Assembly (NCBI RefSeq): GCF_023698535.1
Contig: NZ_JALJCL010000021.1
Span: forward strand, 1 to 40,749
Length of the DNA stretch: 40,749 nucleotides
Reading direction: 5' to 3'
Source of the DNA: Halorientalis regularis
GTDB taxonomy: Archaea; Halobacteriota; Halobacteria; Halobacteriales; Haloarculaceae
In this document: piece after piece, positions 24,820 to 33,504 of the stretch
Numbering within the stretch: the first letter of the stretch is position 1
Layout of the letters: every line of letters begins with the position of its first letter
Translations under genes and position numbers: made by a program
The notes under the pieces: model-generated
Seen by the model: the letters and a program-made list of their open reading frames with translations, nothing else
What the model was told of the DNA's origin: nothing
Databases searched by the model: none

Positions 24820-26865
24820 ATGTCGGACGAGAGCGACCGTGAAATCGAGGACGCAACCGTCGGTACCGTCGCCGATGTCCTCGGCGACACGACACGGCCA
24901 CACTCGTCCGGCATCCCGGCACCGGCGGACCTCGACGGTGTCGAGTCGGGAACCGGATACGTGGTCTGGCATCGAAAGCACCTCCGACTCGCCGACCACC
25001 GAGCGCTGTCGCGAGCGGTCGCCGAGGGCGACGCCGTCTGTCCGCTGTTCGTGTTCGACCCCGCGTTCTACAGCAGCGACGGACTGGCGTGTGACGCTCG
25101 TATCCGGTTTCTCCACGAGGCAGTCGCGAGTCTGAACCGACTGTATGCGGCCGCGCCGAAGCGATCGGTTCTCCGCACGACGACACAGTCCGCCGCCGGT
25201 CTCGCCGAGCCGACACCAGCGGAATCAGGCCCGTCGGCCGGTAAAACCGATGCTGGCAGACGCGAGGCGAGCCTCGGACGGGCTGACGTATCGGGTCTGA
25301 CCGTCGGTTTCGGTGACCCCGTCGACATCCTCTCGCGGTTCGTCGACCGCGGTTGGTCGGTCCTGACGATGGCGACGCCGACGAGTCGCTACGGCCAGCG
25401 CCGAGACGAACGCGTCCGGGCGGCCTGTGGCAACGCTGTCACCTTCGTCTCCGGTGACGGTCTGGTTCGCGACCGGGAGTGGCCGCGGGCCGACTGGCAG
25501 TCTCACGTCGAAGACTGGCTCACAGCGTCACAGCACACACCGGCGTGGGACGACCACGACACCGCTCAACTCAGTATCGAAACCGGCGTTACGCCGGCAG
25601 CAGTCGACGAGAAGTTCGACATCACGCCGGTGAAAACTCGGGTTCCGTCTGGGACACATCGCGCAGCGACCAAACGCCTGCGCGAGTTCGTCGATCAAGT
25701 ACCCGCGTACCCGACGAACATCTCCGCGCCACAGGACGCCCGAGAAGGCACGAGCGGGCTCTCACCGTACCTCAACTTCGGCCTCCTTTCGGTTCGACAG
25801 GTGTACCAACACGTGCTCGACAACGCACCGTCCTGTCGCGGTCGCAGCATGTTCACCGACCGGCTGGTCTGGAACATGCATTACAACCAGAAGTTGTCGG
25901 ACTGGCCGGGGTGGACGGAGCGGGCGGTCAATCCCGTTTTCGAGGGGCGCAACGAGGACCGTCACGACCCGGAACTGGTCGCCGCCTGGAAAAACGGCGG
26001 GACGGGATTCCCGATGGTCGACGCCGCGATGCGGTGTCTCCGGCGAACCGGGTGGCTGAACTTCCGGATGCGGGCGATGTGTGCGTCGTTTTTTACACAT
26101 ATTCTCCACCAGCCGTGGTGGATCGGGGCCGACTGGTACCACCATCACCTGATCGATAGCGACGTGGGTATCAACTACACACAGTGGCAGAGCCAGGCCG
26201 GCCTCATCGGGAAGCCGTCACAGCGGGTGTACAACCCGCGGAAGCAGGTCCGCGACCACGACGCCGACGGCGTATGGATCACGCGCTGGGTTCCCGAACT
26301 CCAGCCGCTGCCGAGCCAGTTCCTCGCCCGGCCAGAGCGGACACCACTGGCCATCCAACAGGAGTGTGGTGTGACGATCGGTGCGGACTACCCGAGCCCC
26401 GTCGTCGATTTCGAGACGCGTCGCCAAGCGTTCTGGACCCGGCACGAACGGCGCCGTTCCGACGCCGCACGCGAGCTCCGGCGTCCGGAGATTGCCAAAC
26501 GGGCGTCGTTCTCCGGCGGATACGAGGCCGCACAGGCCATCGCCGACGAGTACGGTCGGGACGGGACCGAAGACGGAACGCAGCTCTCGCTCGGCGAAAT
26601 CGACGACGGCGGAGACGAGGACACCGGCGGGGACCGTTCGGTGACGGGACAGGGTGACGCGGACGCGGCCGACGCCGAGGGCCCATCGACCAGCGACGAT
26701 ACACAGTCACCGATGCCGACCGGCGTCGGAGCGAGCGCCGGAGAACCCGCACCGGACGACGAGACCGCGGTCCCCGACGACCATGCAGGCGACGGCAGCG
26801 GGACCGACCACGACGGCGACGACGACGCGTCAGACGCACAGACGAGCATCCAGCGGTTCGAGTGA
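24820..26865 (+). CDS. Deoxyribodipyrimidine photolyase/cryptochrome family protein
   Basis: Light-driven repair of pyrimidine dimers, or a related cryptochrome sensor. The 681-residue product has an N-terminal alpha/beta photolyase domain (about 45-200, VVWHRKHLRLADH ... PLFVFDPAF) and a C-terminal FAD-binding helical domain (about 270-530). The latter has GLSPYLNFGLLS, the MHYNQKLSDWPGW block, GFPMVDAAMRCL, TGWLNFRMR and the INYTQWQSQAG flavin region. An N-terminal extension of about 45 residues and an acidic, low-complexity C-terminal tail of about 100 residues are unusual. The tail ends QTSIQRF, which resembles a PCNA-binding PIP-box-like end (Q-x2-I-x2-F), an inference. ATG 24820 has a TATA-like ACTAAACG at -35 to -28. 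Likely role: DNA repair. Confidence 0.88.
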   Translation: MSDESDREIEDATVGTVADVLGDTTRPHSSGIPAPADLDGVESGTGYVVWHRKHLRLADHRALSRAVAEGDAVCPLFVFDPAFYSSDGLACDARIRFLHEAVASLNRLYAAAPKRSVLRTTTQSAAGLAEPTPAESGPSAGKTDAGRREASLGRADVSGLTVGFGDPVDILSRFVDRGWSVLTMATPTSRYGQRRDERVRAACGNAVTFVSGDGLVRDREWPRADWQSHVEDWLTASQHTPAWDDHDTAQLSIETGVTPAAVDEKFDITPVKTRVPSGTHRAATKRLREFVDQVPAYPTNISAPQDAREGTSGLSPYLNFGLLSVRQVYQHVLDNAPSCRGRSMFTDRLVWNMHYNQKLSDWPGWTERAVNPVFEGRNEDRHDPELVAAWKNGGTGFPMVDAAMRCLRRTGWLNFRMRAMCASFFTHILHQPWWIGADWYHHHLIDSDVGINYTQWQSQAGLIGKPSQRVYNPRKQVRDHDADGVWITRWVPELQPLPSQFLARPERTPLAIQQECGVTIGADYPSPVVDFETRRQAFWTRHERRRSDAARELRRPEIAKRASFSGGYEAAQAIADEYGRDGTEDGTQLSLGEIDDGGDEDTGGDRSVTGQGDADAADAEGPSTSDDTQSPMPTGVGASAGEPAPDDETAVPDDHAGDGSGTDHDGDDDASDAQTSIQRFE

Positions 26866-26935
26866 GCTGCAACCGAAAACACACGTACACGTCGGGGATG
26901 CTGTCGGCGCGGGCTGGCGCGAGAGAAGACGGTCG

Positions 26936-27388
26936 TTACACCCCGTCTGCCGTCCCCTCGCCCGCGTCGGAGTCGAGCAGCTCTTCGAGTGCAGCGACGG
27001 CGTCGTGGGTGCTGTGAGTGTCCGCCAGCACGGTTCCGAGCGCGCCGGCCATCTTCAGTACGGACTGCTCGTCGACCTGGACTTCTACGAGGCCGCGGTC
27101 GCCGCGTAGTCTGAGGGTCTTGATCGTCGGCGCGTCGTGGATGACGGACGTCTCCCGCAGAAACCCGGCTTCCGCAGGGTACTCGCGGTCGAGTTCGTCA
27201 CGCCCGTCCGAGGTTATCGCGAAGAGACCGCGATCCACCTCGGTCACCAGTCCCGCGTCGGTCAGAGTCGCCAGGATATCGGTGGCGTCCGCCTCCGCGA
27301 GCGCACTCTGTTGACGGATGTGGTGGCGGTTCGAGCGCCCGTGAGCGATGACCTGCAGCACGCGTCGCGCGTCGTCGTTCAGGTCCAT
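26936..27388 (-). CDS. Winged-helix transcription regulator-like protein
   Basis: A 150-residue protein with an N-terminal wHTH (residues 1-75: DDARRVLQVIAHGRSN ... DILATLTDAGLVTEVDRGLFAITSDGRDEL), typical of haloarchaeal MarR/PhiH1-like regulators. The C-terminal half has strand-rich sequence (TIKTLRLRGDRGLVEVQVDE) and an acidic helix. The start ATG 27388 has a TATA-like GGTTTATTCC 20-29 bases upstream, which rules out the basic upstream extension. It is convergent with the photolyase and has no obvious operon partner. Target genes are unknown. Confidence 0.78.
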   Translation of the reverse strand: MDLNDDARRVLQVIAHGRSNRHHIRQQSALAEADATDILATLTDAGLVTEVDRGLFAITSDGRDELDREYPAEAGFLRETSVIHDAPTIKTLRLRGDRGLVEVQVDEQSVLKMAGALGTVLADTHSTHDAVAALEELLDSDAGEGTADGV

Positions 27389-27407
27389 ACCTACACAACG
27401 ACTCGTC

Positions 27408-27417
27408 GGAATAAACC
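27408..27417 (-). promoter_or_regulatory. TATA box of the wHTH gene
   Basis: GGTTTATTCC on the minus strand, 20-29 bases before ATG 27388. It fixes the start of the regulator and indicates a leaderless transcript. Confidence 0.55.
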
Positions 27418-27658
27418 GTCGCGGTTTCCGGTCGGCGCACGTCCAGAGCCGGAGCACAGGCCGTCGAGAGCGTTGCCGGTCGGACGACACCGGGTCGAAT
27501 CTCGGGTCGAAGACCCCTCGTCTCGGTGTGGCGTGTCGGCACCTCGCTCGGGAGTGGTCGACACGAACGCCGCCGGGGGTTTCGAAACCCTCACACGTCC
27601 GGGTTCGGACACACGTCGCAGTGGCTCAGTGACACCCCAACCGCGACCACGGGACCGG

Positions 27659-29176
27659 TCACGGTGACCGACTCGACGAAACGACGCTCCCGAGGGCGGC
27701 GGTGATGACTGCCTTGTCGGCGTCGCTCAGGATGGTGACCCAGATCACCCAGAGGTACCCGATCACGACGGCACCGGTGACGACGAGTCCGGGGAGCGTG
27801 GCGAGACGGGTGGTCGCCACGGCGGCGACGGCGAGGCCAGTGAGCCCGACTCCGACCGAGAGGAGTTCCGTGCGGGTAAATGGGACGAATCCTTCACGGA
27901 CGTACAGCAGACAACACTCCGTCGCGTTGTTGAACAGGACGGCGACGAGATACGAGACACCGAGACCGACGACTCCGAAGCGAACGGTGAGGAGGAGTAT
28001 GGTCGGGAGCGCGACGGCGGCGTTGAGCACCTGGAGGGCGAGACTCGCCCGTTCGTTGTCGGTCATCAGCAACACGAGTCCGACGCTCCCGAAGGTCGTA
28101 GCGAGGTACTGTCCGATCACGACGAGCAACAGAACGACCGCCGCGTCGGCGTAGGCCGGTGAGAACAGTGTCAGTAGCTCGCGATGGTACGGGACGAGTA
28201 GCAAGACCACAGGGGTCGCGGCGACGGTCGCGAGTCTGGCTGTCCGCTGATACAGCCCCTCGAGGCTCGATGCTCGCCCAGCGTCGTACAGCCGCGCCGC
28301 GATTGGCGGGAGGATGGTGTTGACGCCGCTCAGCGGCCAGCGGACGAGCTGGCCGAACACGACAGAGAGGCTGAACAGCCCCGCTTCGACGGGGCCGAGT
28401 ACGACCGCCATGACGACGAACACGGCCCGACGCTGGACGAGTTCGAGTATCGCGACACCGCTCGCGGTAACGACGTACCTGAAGAATGCACCGAGCAAAG
28501 CACGGTGACGAGCCAGCTTGACTCCGGTTCGGCGGACGACCAGCACCGTGGCGACCGTCCCACCAACGAAAGTCGCTCCGACGACACTCGTCCAGAGCGT
28601 CGCCACCGCGTCGTCGGCAGCGAGAACGAGAGTGCCGACGAGCGCCCCCAGCAGGAGGGCCGCTGGTCGGAACACGTGTGAGACGAGCATCGCAGTTCGA
28701 ATCGCTCGAACCGCCCGAAACACGTCCCGAGCGTTCCGTAACAGCACGAACGGGAGCAGTCCGAGCGCATAGAGGAGCAGCGTCGACCGATGGCGCGGTT
28801 CCAGGAGCGTCAGCTGTATCAAAGGGTCGCGAAACCAGACGATGGCCCCGGCGAGCACCGCCCACGTCACAAAAATACCGACGAGTCCGGCCGTCACGAC
28901 GGATTTCCGAGCCGACGGGTCGGCCCGCGCCATCGTCCGTGAATACCCGTCACCGATCCCTGCAACGAGGTTCTTCACAATCGTCTCGCCCCGGACGAAC
29001 ACCGAGAGGTAGCCGTACACGACGGCCCCGGACAGCGCCGTCACGACGAACGAGAACGCGACGATCAGCGCCCGTTCGACACCGAAGGCCACGACGCCGA
29101 CGCTGGCTTTCTCTACGACCTCGACCAGCAGGTCGTCTTCGCTGTCGCGTGTGTCCTCACGTGTGGTGCCTGACAT
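27659..29176 (-). CDS. Polysaccharide/oligosaccharide flippase (Wzx-like, MOP superfamily)
   Basis: A 505-residue membrane protein with about 14 hydrophobic segments, as in lipid-linked oligosaccharide flippases. Distinctive parts are the N-terminal GVVAFGVERALIVAFSF helix, the repeated basic ARADPSARKS and LLRNARDVFRAVRAIR loops, the LVRWPLSGVNTILPPIAARLYD block in the middle, and a late FNNATECCLLYVREG loop. The acidic N-terminus (SGTTREDTRDSEDD) is cytoplasmic. It would flip glycan-charged dolichol lipids across the membrane for S-layer glycosylation or exopolysaccharide. No glycosyltransferase genes are adjacent, so the pathway is unknown. The start ATG 29176 precedes the conserved acidic N-terminus. 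Confidence 0.85.
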   Translation of the reverse strand: MSGTTREDTRDSEDDLLVEVVEKASVGVVAFGVERALIVAFSFVVTALSGAVVYGYLSVFVRGETIVKNLVAGIGDGYSRTMARADPSARKSVVTAGLVGIFVTWAVLAGAIVWFRDPLIQLTLLEPRHRSTLLLYALGLLPFVLLRNARDVFRAVRAIRTAMLVSHVFRPAALLLGALVGTLVLAADDAVATLWTSVVGATFVGGTVATVLVVRRTGVKLARHRALLGAFFRYVVTASGVAILELVQRRAVFVVMAVVLGPVEAGLFSLSVVFGQLVRWPLSGVNTILPPIAARLYDAGRASSLEGLYQRTARLATVAATPVVLLLVPYHRELLTLFSPAYADAAVVLLLVVIGQYLATTFGSVGLVLLMTDNERASLALQVLNAAVALPTILLLTVRFGVVGLGVSYLVAVLFNNATECCLLYVREGFVPFTRTELLSVGVGLTGLAVAAVATTRLATLPGLVVTGAVVIGYLWVIWVTILSDADKAVITAALGSVVSSSRSP

Positions 29177-29513
29177 GGTTCTCTCGCTCCGCCGACGCAC
29201 GCCTCGTGCCGGTCGTCGCTCCCCACCGAGACCGAACGCGGGCCAGGTCGGACCGACGACGGCACTGCACCGATGTCGGCATCGTACCTCATCTTCGGGA
29301 CCCGCACGTATTCGACTTCTTCAGAAGGTGCGGGCGCCGCAGCGACCGGACTCCGGTGGCGCCCGGTCGGAACCAGCGACTCGGCTGCGACCGACATGCT
29401 CGAACCCCTATGGACAGTCGGGACGGAGTGAGTCCCGCGGCCAGGGGGACGCTGGCGGAACGTTGCCGAAAGAGACAGGACCACAGGGCGTCTATGTTCG
29501 GATAGCTTTCGAC
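29177..29513. other. Divergent intergenic region, flippase to HflX-like gene
   Basis: Both flanking genes read outward from here, so both promoters must lie inside. I see no canonical TATA box at 25-30 bases from either start. Frames inside lack coding bias. No repeat or RNA gene is evident. Confidence 0.4.
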
Positions 29514-30614
29514 ATGTCGTCTCCGGCAATCGTGGTGAGCCAGTCGGGCCAGCCCACACACGGCTTGGTGGACATCATTGGGGCGCAGGTCGGCAGGCCA
29601 GTCTCGACGCACGTGACTGACCGGCCGGAAGACGCCGAGTACTACCTCTCGCCGGCGACCGTCACGGAACTCGCGAACCGGTACCTCGGCGGAGACGACG
29701 GGCCGACTCTGGTCGTGGACGGACTGCTCCACCCGGGCCAGGCCGTCGACCTCGGTTCACGGCTGGAATCGACGAGGATACTGGACAGGCGGGGGGCAGT
29801 GTGGGAGTGGCTGGGCGAGGCGAACCCGGTCGCGGCGGCACGGGCGTCGCTCCGGCAGTCCCGCATCGCGCGACGGGACGCAGCCACAGCACAGCGAACC
29901 GAGAGTACGAGCGGTCCGACGGGAGAGGACGGCCGACACGCCGAGTTGGAGCGACAGTGTCAGTCGCTCCATGCGGAACTCGACCGCCGAGGGGCGGCCG
30001 CCCGGGACCGGGTTCGGACGCAGTACGGCCAGGTCGACGGAAACGTGGTGCTGGTCGGGCGCGTGGCCGCGGAGCGCTCGCAACTGTGGGGCGAACTGAC
30101 CGGCGAGGCGGTCAGCCAGGAGCCGGGTCGCCCGGCACAACCGGCGACAGCGGCGGCGACGGTCGGACCACACGAACTCGCGGTGACCGACACCCCCGGC
30201 GTACCGGGGACGGACGGGTTGCCGGAGTGGCTGACCGAGGTGGTCCCCGGCCTCCTCGCGGCACTGGCCGAGGCCGACTGCGTGCTCGTCGTCGGCCCGC
30301 ACCGTGGACCGCTGCGCGACGCGATCACAGACCGATTCGACGCCGACTGTCGCGCGGTCGGTACCGCGACGGCCGATGCCGCTCGGGCCGCCCTCGGTGC
30401 GGTGTTCGAGACGGTGGAACTCGCACTGGAACTGCCGTACACGGACGCGGCCCACGCCCTCGTCTCGGCACTCCACGACGAGGGAGTCGTCCACGAGGTG
30501 GCGTACGAACAAGCGATTTACGTCCGTGTCGAGGTCAGTCGGTCGGCGGTCGAGGAGTTCGAGCGTCGCGTCTCCGACGCGGACGGGCGGCTCACCACGG
30601 TCGAGGCGGGGTGA
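29514..30614 (+). CDS. HflX-like protein with degenerate GTPase domain
   Basis: HflX is a ribosome-associated GTPase. This 366-residue protein has the HflX N-domain pattern: YYLSPATVTELANRY (43-57), LVVDGLLHPGQAVDL (66-80), LDRRGAVWEWLGEA (90-103), then a charged coiled region (about 105-175). At the expected P-loop it has VLVGRVAAERSQLW (179-192) instead of GxxxxGKS/T, so the GKS core is lost. DTPG (226-229) of the G3 motif remains, while the usual NKxD guanine motif is not found. The C-terminus (LPYTDAAHALVSALHDEG...) matches the HflX tail. It is predicted to be a non-hydrolysing pseudoGTPase, perhaps still ribosome-binding. ATG 29514 is the natural start; the longer frame upstream is basic. 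Confidence 0.7.
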   Translation: MSSPAIVVSQSGQPTHGLVDIIGAQVGRPVSTHVTDRPEDAEYYLSPATVTELANRYLGGDDGPTLVVDGLLHPGQAVDLGSRLESTRILDRRGAVWEWLGEANPVAAARASLRQSRIARRDAATAQRTESTSGPTGEDGRHAELERQCQSLHAELDRRGAAARDRVRTQYGQVDGNVVLVGRVAAERSQLWGELTGEAVSQEPGRPAQPATAAATVGPHELAVTDTPGVPGTDGLPEWLTEVVPGLLAALAEADCVLVVGPHRGPLRDAITDRFDADCRAVGTATADAARAALGAVFETVELALELPYTDAAHALVSALHDEGVVHEVAYEQAIYVRVEVSRSAVEEFERRVSDADGRLTTVEAG

Positions 30615-30633
30615 GGCCCGGGGACACGGGACA

Positions 30634-31188
30634 TTAGCTGGGTACGACGGCGAGGTGGGGCTCTAACACTTTCGCCTCGTCCGGGTGCGCCGCGCTGTAG
30701 GCGGCCCACTCCTCGGCGTCGAACTGGAACACGATTTCACAGGGCCAGTCGATGTCTCCGCCGGCCGACTCGAGTTTCGACTGAATCGTCGCGGCCTCGT
30801 CGGCGTCGACGAGTGCGTCGCTGGTCGCGGCCAAGAACTCCCTGAGTGCCTGGTAGGACGCGATGTCGAGGTCTGCCCGGTACGTGTCGTGGCCGTCGCC
30901 GTCCGTGGTCACGTTCTCCTCGCCCTGGTCGGACAGCGGCGAGCGTGAGGCTTCGGGGCGTGTCCCCTGCCCGAAGTAGAACACGAACCGCTCACCGACG
31001 AACTGGAACGGCCCGTGGGGACACTCGGGCTCGGCTGGGAAACACCGCCAGGCGAACGTCGCCCCGCAGTCGAGACAGCGAAACCGGGCGACGGTGTTCG
31101 TCCCGACGGGGTCGTTCCTGTCGAACCCGCCGGCGGGTTCGATGACCGCACACTCCGGGCAGTGTGCCTGACCGCGGCTGTTACTCAC
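30634..31188 (-). CDS. Zinc-ribbon hypothetical protein (184 aa)
   Basis: An N-terminal zinc ribbon (Cys10-x2-Cys13 and Cys38-x2-Cys41, with further Cys49 and Cys56) is followed by a hydrophobic FVGERFVFYFGQG strand, an acidic linker, and a C-terminal helical part (SYQALREFLAATSDALVDADE; EWAAYSAAHPDE). The start is GTG 31188 with a TATA-like GAATAGG about 25-31 bases upstream. It is convergent with the HflX-like gene (19 bases between the stops) and divides it from the vWA/MoxR operon. No family recognised; it could bind nucleic acid or protein. Confidence 0.7.
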   Translation of the reverse strand: MSNSRGQAHCPECAVIEPAGGFDRNDPVGTNTVARFRCLDCGATFAWRCFPAEPECPHGPFQFVGERFVFYFGQGTRPEASRSPLSDQGEENVTTDGDGHDTYRADLDIASYQALREFLAATSDALVDADEAATIQSKLESAGGDIDWPCEIVFQFDAEEWAAYSAAHPDEAKVLEPHLAVVPS

Positions 31189-31245
31189 GTTAGTGCTGGG
31201 GTCTGGAAGTCCTATTCAACTTTCGTTCCGGGACCGGCGGCGGCC

Positions 31246-33504
31246 TCAAAACAGCACGCGCCCGGCCAGTCCCTGGAGTCGCTGGTCGATAGTTCCCCAG
31301 TCTTCGACGACGGCCAGCTGGTGGAAGTACGACCGGTCCGCCTCGGCCGACCGGCCGTCCGGCCGGTCGGGGTCTCTGAGGTACACCCCGAGCACGGGGA
31401 AGGTGCTGGCGTCGAGTTGTGTGGTGTAGGCGGCCTCGTCGTCCGGTAGGCCGTCGGTCACGACGAGGACGAACGGGTTCTCCGCGTCCTCGAACCGGGT
31501 CCGGGCGAGCGACAGCGCCTGCGCGAGCGGCGTTCCCCCGCCCGCGTTCCCCGTTAGCACGCGGCGCCGCGCCTCGCGGGTCGCTTCTGCGGCCGTCTTC
31601 ACGAGTCGCACCGTCGAGTCATGGAGGTCGAGCATTGTCACGTCGACGCCAACCGCTTCGAGCGCGACAGCAGCCGACGTCGCGCCCCGCTCGGCAGCGG
31701 TGACGGCTCCGTCGTTCATCGACCCCGACCGGTCCAGCACGACGACGCAGGTGTACGCTCTGTCCTCGCTCTTCTCGGTCTGTGTGAACACGTCCGGCCG
31801 GCCGCGAGACGCGGCGATCAGCCGCGAGCGGTCGAGCGACCCCCGCCGTCGTCGCGACCGCTCTGCGTCGCGCCGCTGTTCCCGCAGTCGACTGCGAAAC
31901 CGTTCGGCGAGGAGTTTGGCGTCACGACGGACGGCCGACCAACGGTCCGCGGTGGCGGTCCCACCGTCTGTGGCTTCAGTTACGACCTGCAGGGCCGCGT
32001 CCTCACCCATCGCGTCGAGTGCGTGGACGTACGACTCGAGTTCGTCGAGCCGTGCCTCGGCACTGTCGAGTTCGCTCGTCTCCGCCGCCAGTTCGGACGT
32101 GTACCGCCGACGCCACGCTGCTGCGGTCGCGTCACCCTCGGCTCCGGTGGTGTCGGTCCCACTCGGACCCGACGACGCCGCCCGTTCCTCCGGGGCGGGT
32201 GGTTCGGACTCGGACCCGACTTCCCCGGCGGCGGTCGCCTCCTCGCCTCGTCGTTCACCGGGTAGCTGGCCGGCACCGGGGTGTGACTGGGCGTCGAGCA
32301 ACCCGTCGGTCGCCGGCCCGTCGTGGTCTGTGCGGTCGACCCCGGCCTCACTGGCTCCGGAAGAGGTGTCGTCTGTACTCGCCCCCGGCTGCGACGTGTC
32401 GGACGCTCCGGTTTCGTCGCCGGTTTCGGCCGTCTCGCGTGTGGTTGGGTCGTGCCCGTCGCTTCCGAGCACGCTTTCGAGTTGTCGGTCGACCTCCTCG
32501 GCGACGGTGTCGCGGGCGAGGTCACGCGCCGTTCGGGTATCCGGGCCGAATTCGCCGCCCGTGTCGTCGGGCTTGCCGGGGAGTGGCGCGCCGGCCCCGG
32601 TCTCGGGGAGGACGGTCGCGTCGGTCGTCCGTCTGGTCACTCGCGGATCGCCCTGGTCGGTTCGGACGGTGCCGTCGGCGTCAAGCAGTCTCGCCAGTTC
32701 GCTCGCTTCGGCACCGGGCACGGTCGAGGTTTCCAGCACGTCGACGAGTGCCTGCCAGAACGACCAGATGTGCTCGTTACGGGCGGCCGGATCCGGCTCG
32801 GTCAGGACCGTCTCGACCGTCTCGCGCATCGTCGGGCGGAACTCCCCGAGGACTCGCTGGTCCCGGAGCGACGCCATCCGGAGCGTGGCGTCGTCCGCAC
32901 GGAGCCGTCGGAATCGGCCGCTGTCGTAGATCGCCATGTCGGCCAGGCCGGTGATGACAGCCTGGAACAGACTGAAGCGCCGTTCATCGGCCGCAGGGGA
33001 CTCGCGAGCGAGCGAGCCCGCCTGGAACAAGTTGGCGTTCAGCACCTCCAGTTCGGGTGCCACCGCGTACCGGTGACGGAGCTGTCGCTCGATGGCTCCG
33101 TCTTCGAGTGTGTTCCAGAGTCGAGAGAACAGCCGGCGGCGCTCCGGGTCGGCTCGGGCGAGCAACGTGCGGAAGCCGTCGTTGTCGGTGTAGTGGAGGT
33201 GGCCGACCTCGTGGACGACCAGCGCCTCCTGGACGACGAGGTCGAACACCCGCCGACGGAAGTCGGTCACGGGCTGGTCGAACGCCCTGGTTGTCACCGT
33301 AATTTCGGGGTCCGAGCCGTCGTAGTCGGTCGTCGCTGTCCGCAGGTCGTCGGCGAACCTGACCGACGGCCGCGTCGACGACAGGAGCCGCGCGAACGTC
33401 TGCAGGTAGCGCCGCCGTTTCTCGGACTCACGGAGCGTCTCGGCGTCACCGGCACCGAGCCGCTCGCGAACCGACTGGAGCGATGTCGATGGGGTTAGTC
33501 GCAT
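31246..33504 (-). CDS. vWA-domain protein with N-terminal HEVGH motif
   Basis: A 752-residue partner of the MoxR ATPase. The N-terminal region (about 1-290) contains VVHEVGHLHYTDND (HEVGH at 98-102), a zincin-like HExxH. The middle (about 290-490) is an acidic, low-complexity linker. The C-terminus (about 580-752) is a von Willebrand A domain with the complete MIDAS: DRSGS at 591-595, Thr in GGGTPLAQ, and Asp in VTDGLPDD. CobT/ChlD-like and MoxR-associated vWA proteins share this layout. It probably binds Mg2+ and acts as a substrate adaptor or chaperone for the ATPase. ATG 33504 overlaps the MoxR stop codon (TGATG), so translation is coupled. A long frame continuing upstream is an antisense or out-of-frame artefact over the MoxR gene. 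Confidence 0.85.
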   Translation of the reverse strand: MRLTPSTSLQSVRERLGAGDAETLRESEKRRRYLQTFARLLSSTRPSVRFADDLRTATTDYDGSDPEITVTTRAFDQPVTDFRRRVFDLVVQEALVVHEVGHLHYTDNDGFRTLLARADPERRRLFSRLWNTLEDGAIERQLRHRYAVAPELEVLNANLFQAGSLARESPAADERRFSLFQAVITGLADMAIYDSGRFRRLRADDATLRMASLRDQRVLGEFRPTMRETVETVLTEPDPAARNEHIWSFWQALVDVLETSTVPGAEASELARLLDADGTVRTDQGDPRVTRRTTDATVLPETGAGAPLPGKPDDTGGEFGPDTRTARDLARDTVAEEVDRQLESVLGSDGHDPTTRETAETGDETGASDTSQPGASTDDTSSGASEAGVDRTDHDGPATDGLLDAQSHPGAGQLPGERRGEEATAAGEVGSESEPPAPEERAASSGPSGTDTTGAEGDATAAAWRRRYTSELAAETSELDSAEARLDELESYVHALDAMGEDAALQVVTEATDGGTATADRWSAVRRDAKLLAERFRSRLREQRRDAERSRRRRGSLDRSRLIAASRGRPDVFTQTEKSEDRAYTCVVVLDRSGSMNDGAVTAAERGATSAAVALEAVGVDVTMLDLHDSTVRLVKTAAEATREARRRVLTGNAGGGTPLAQALSLARTRFEDAENPFVLVVTDGLPDDEAAYTTQLDASTFPVLGVYLRDPDRPDGRSAEADRSYFHQLAVVEDWGTIDQRLQGLAGRVLF

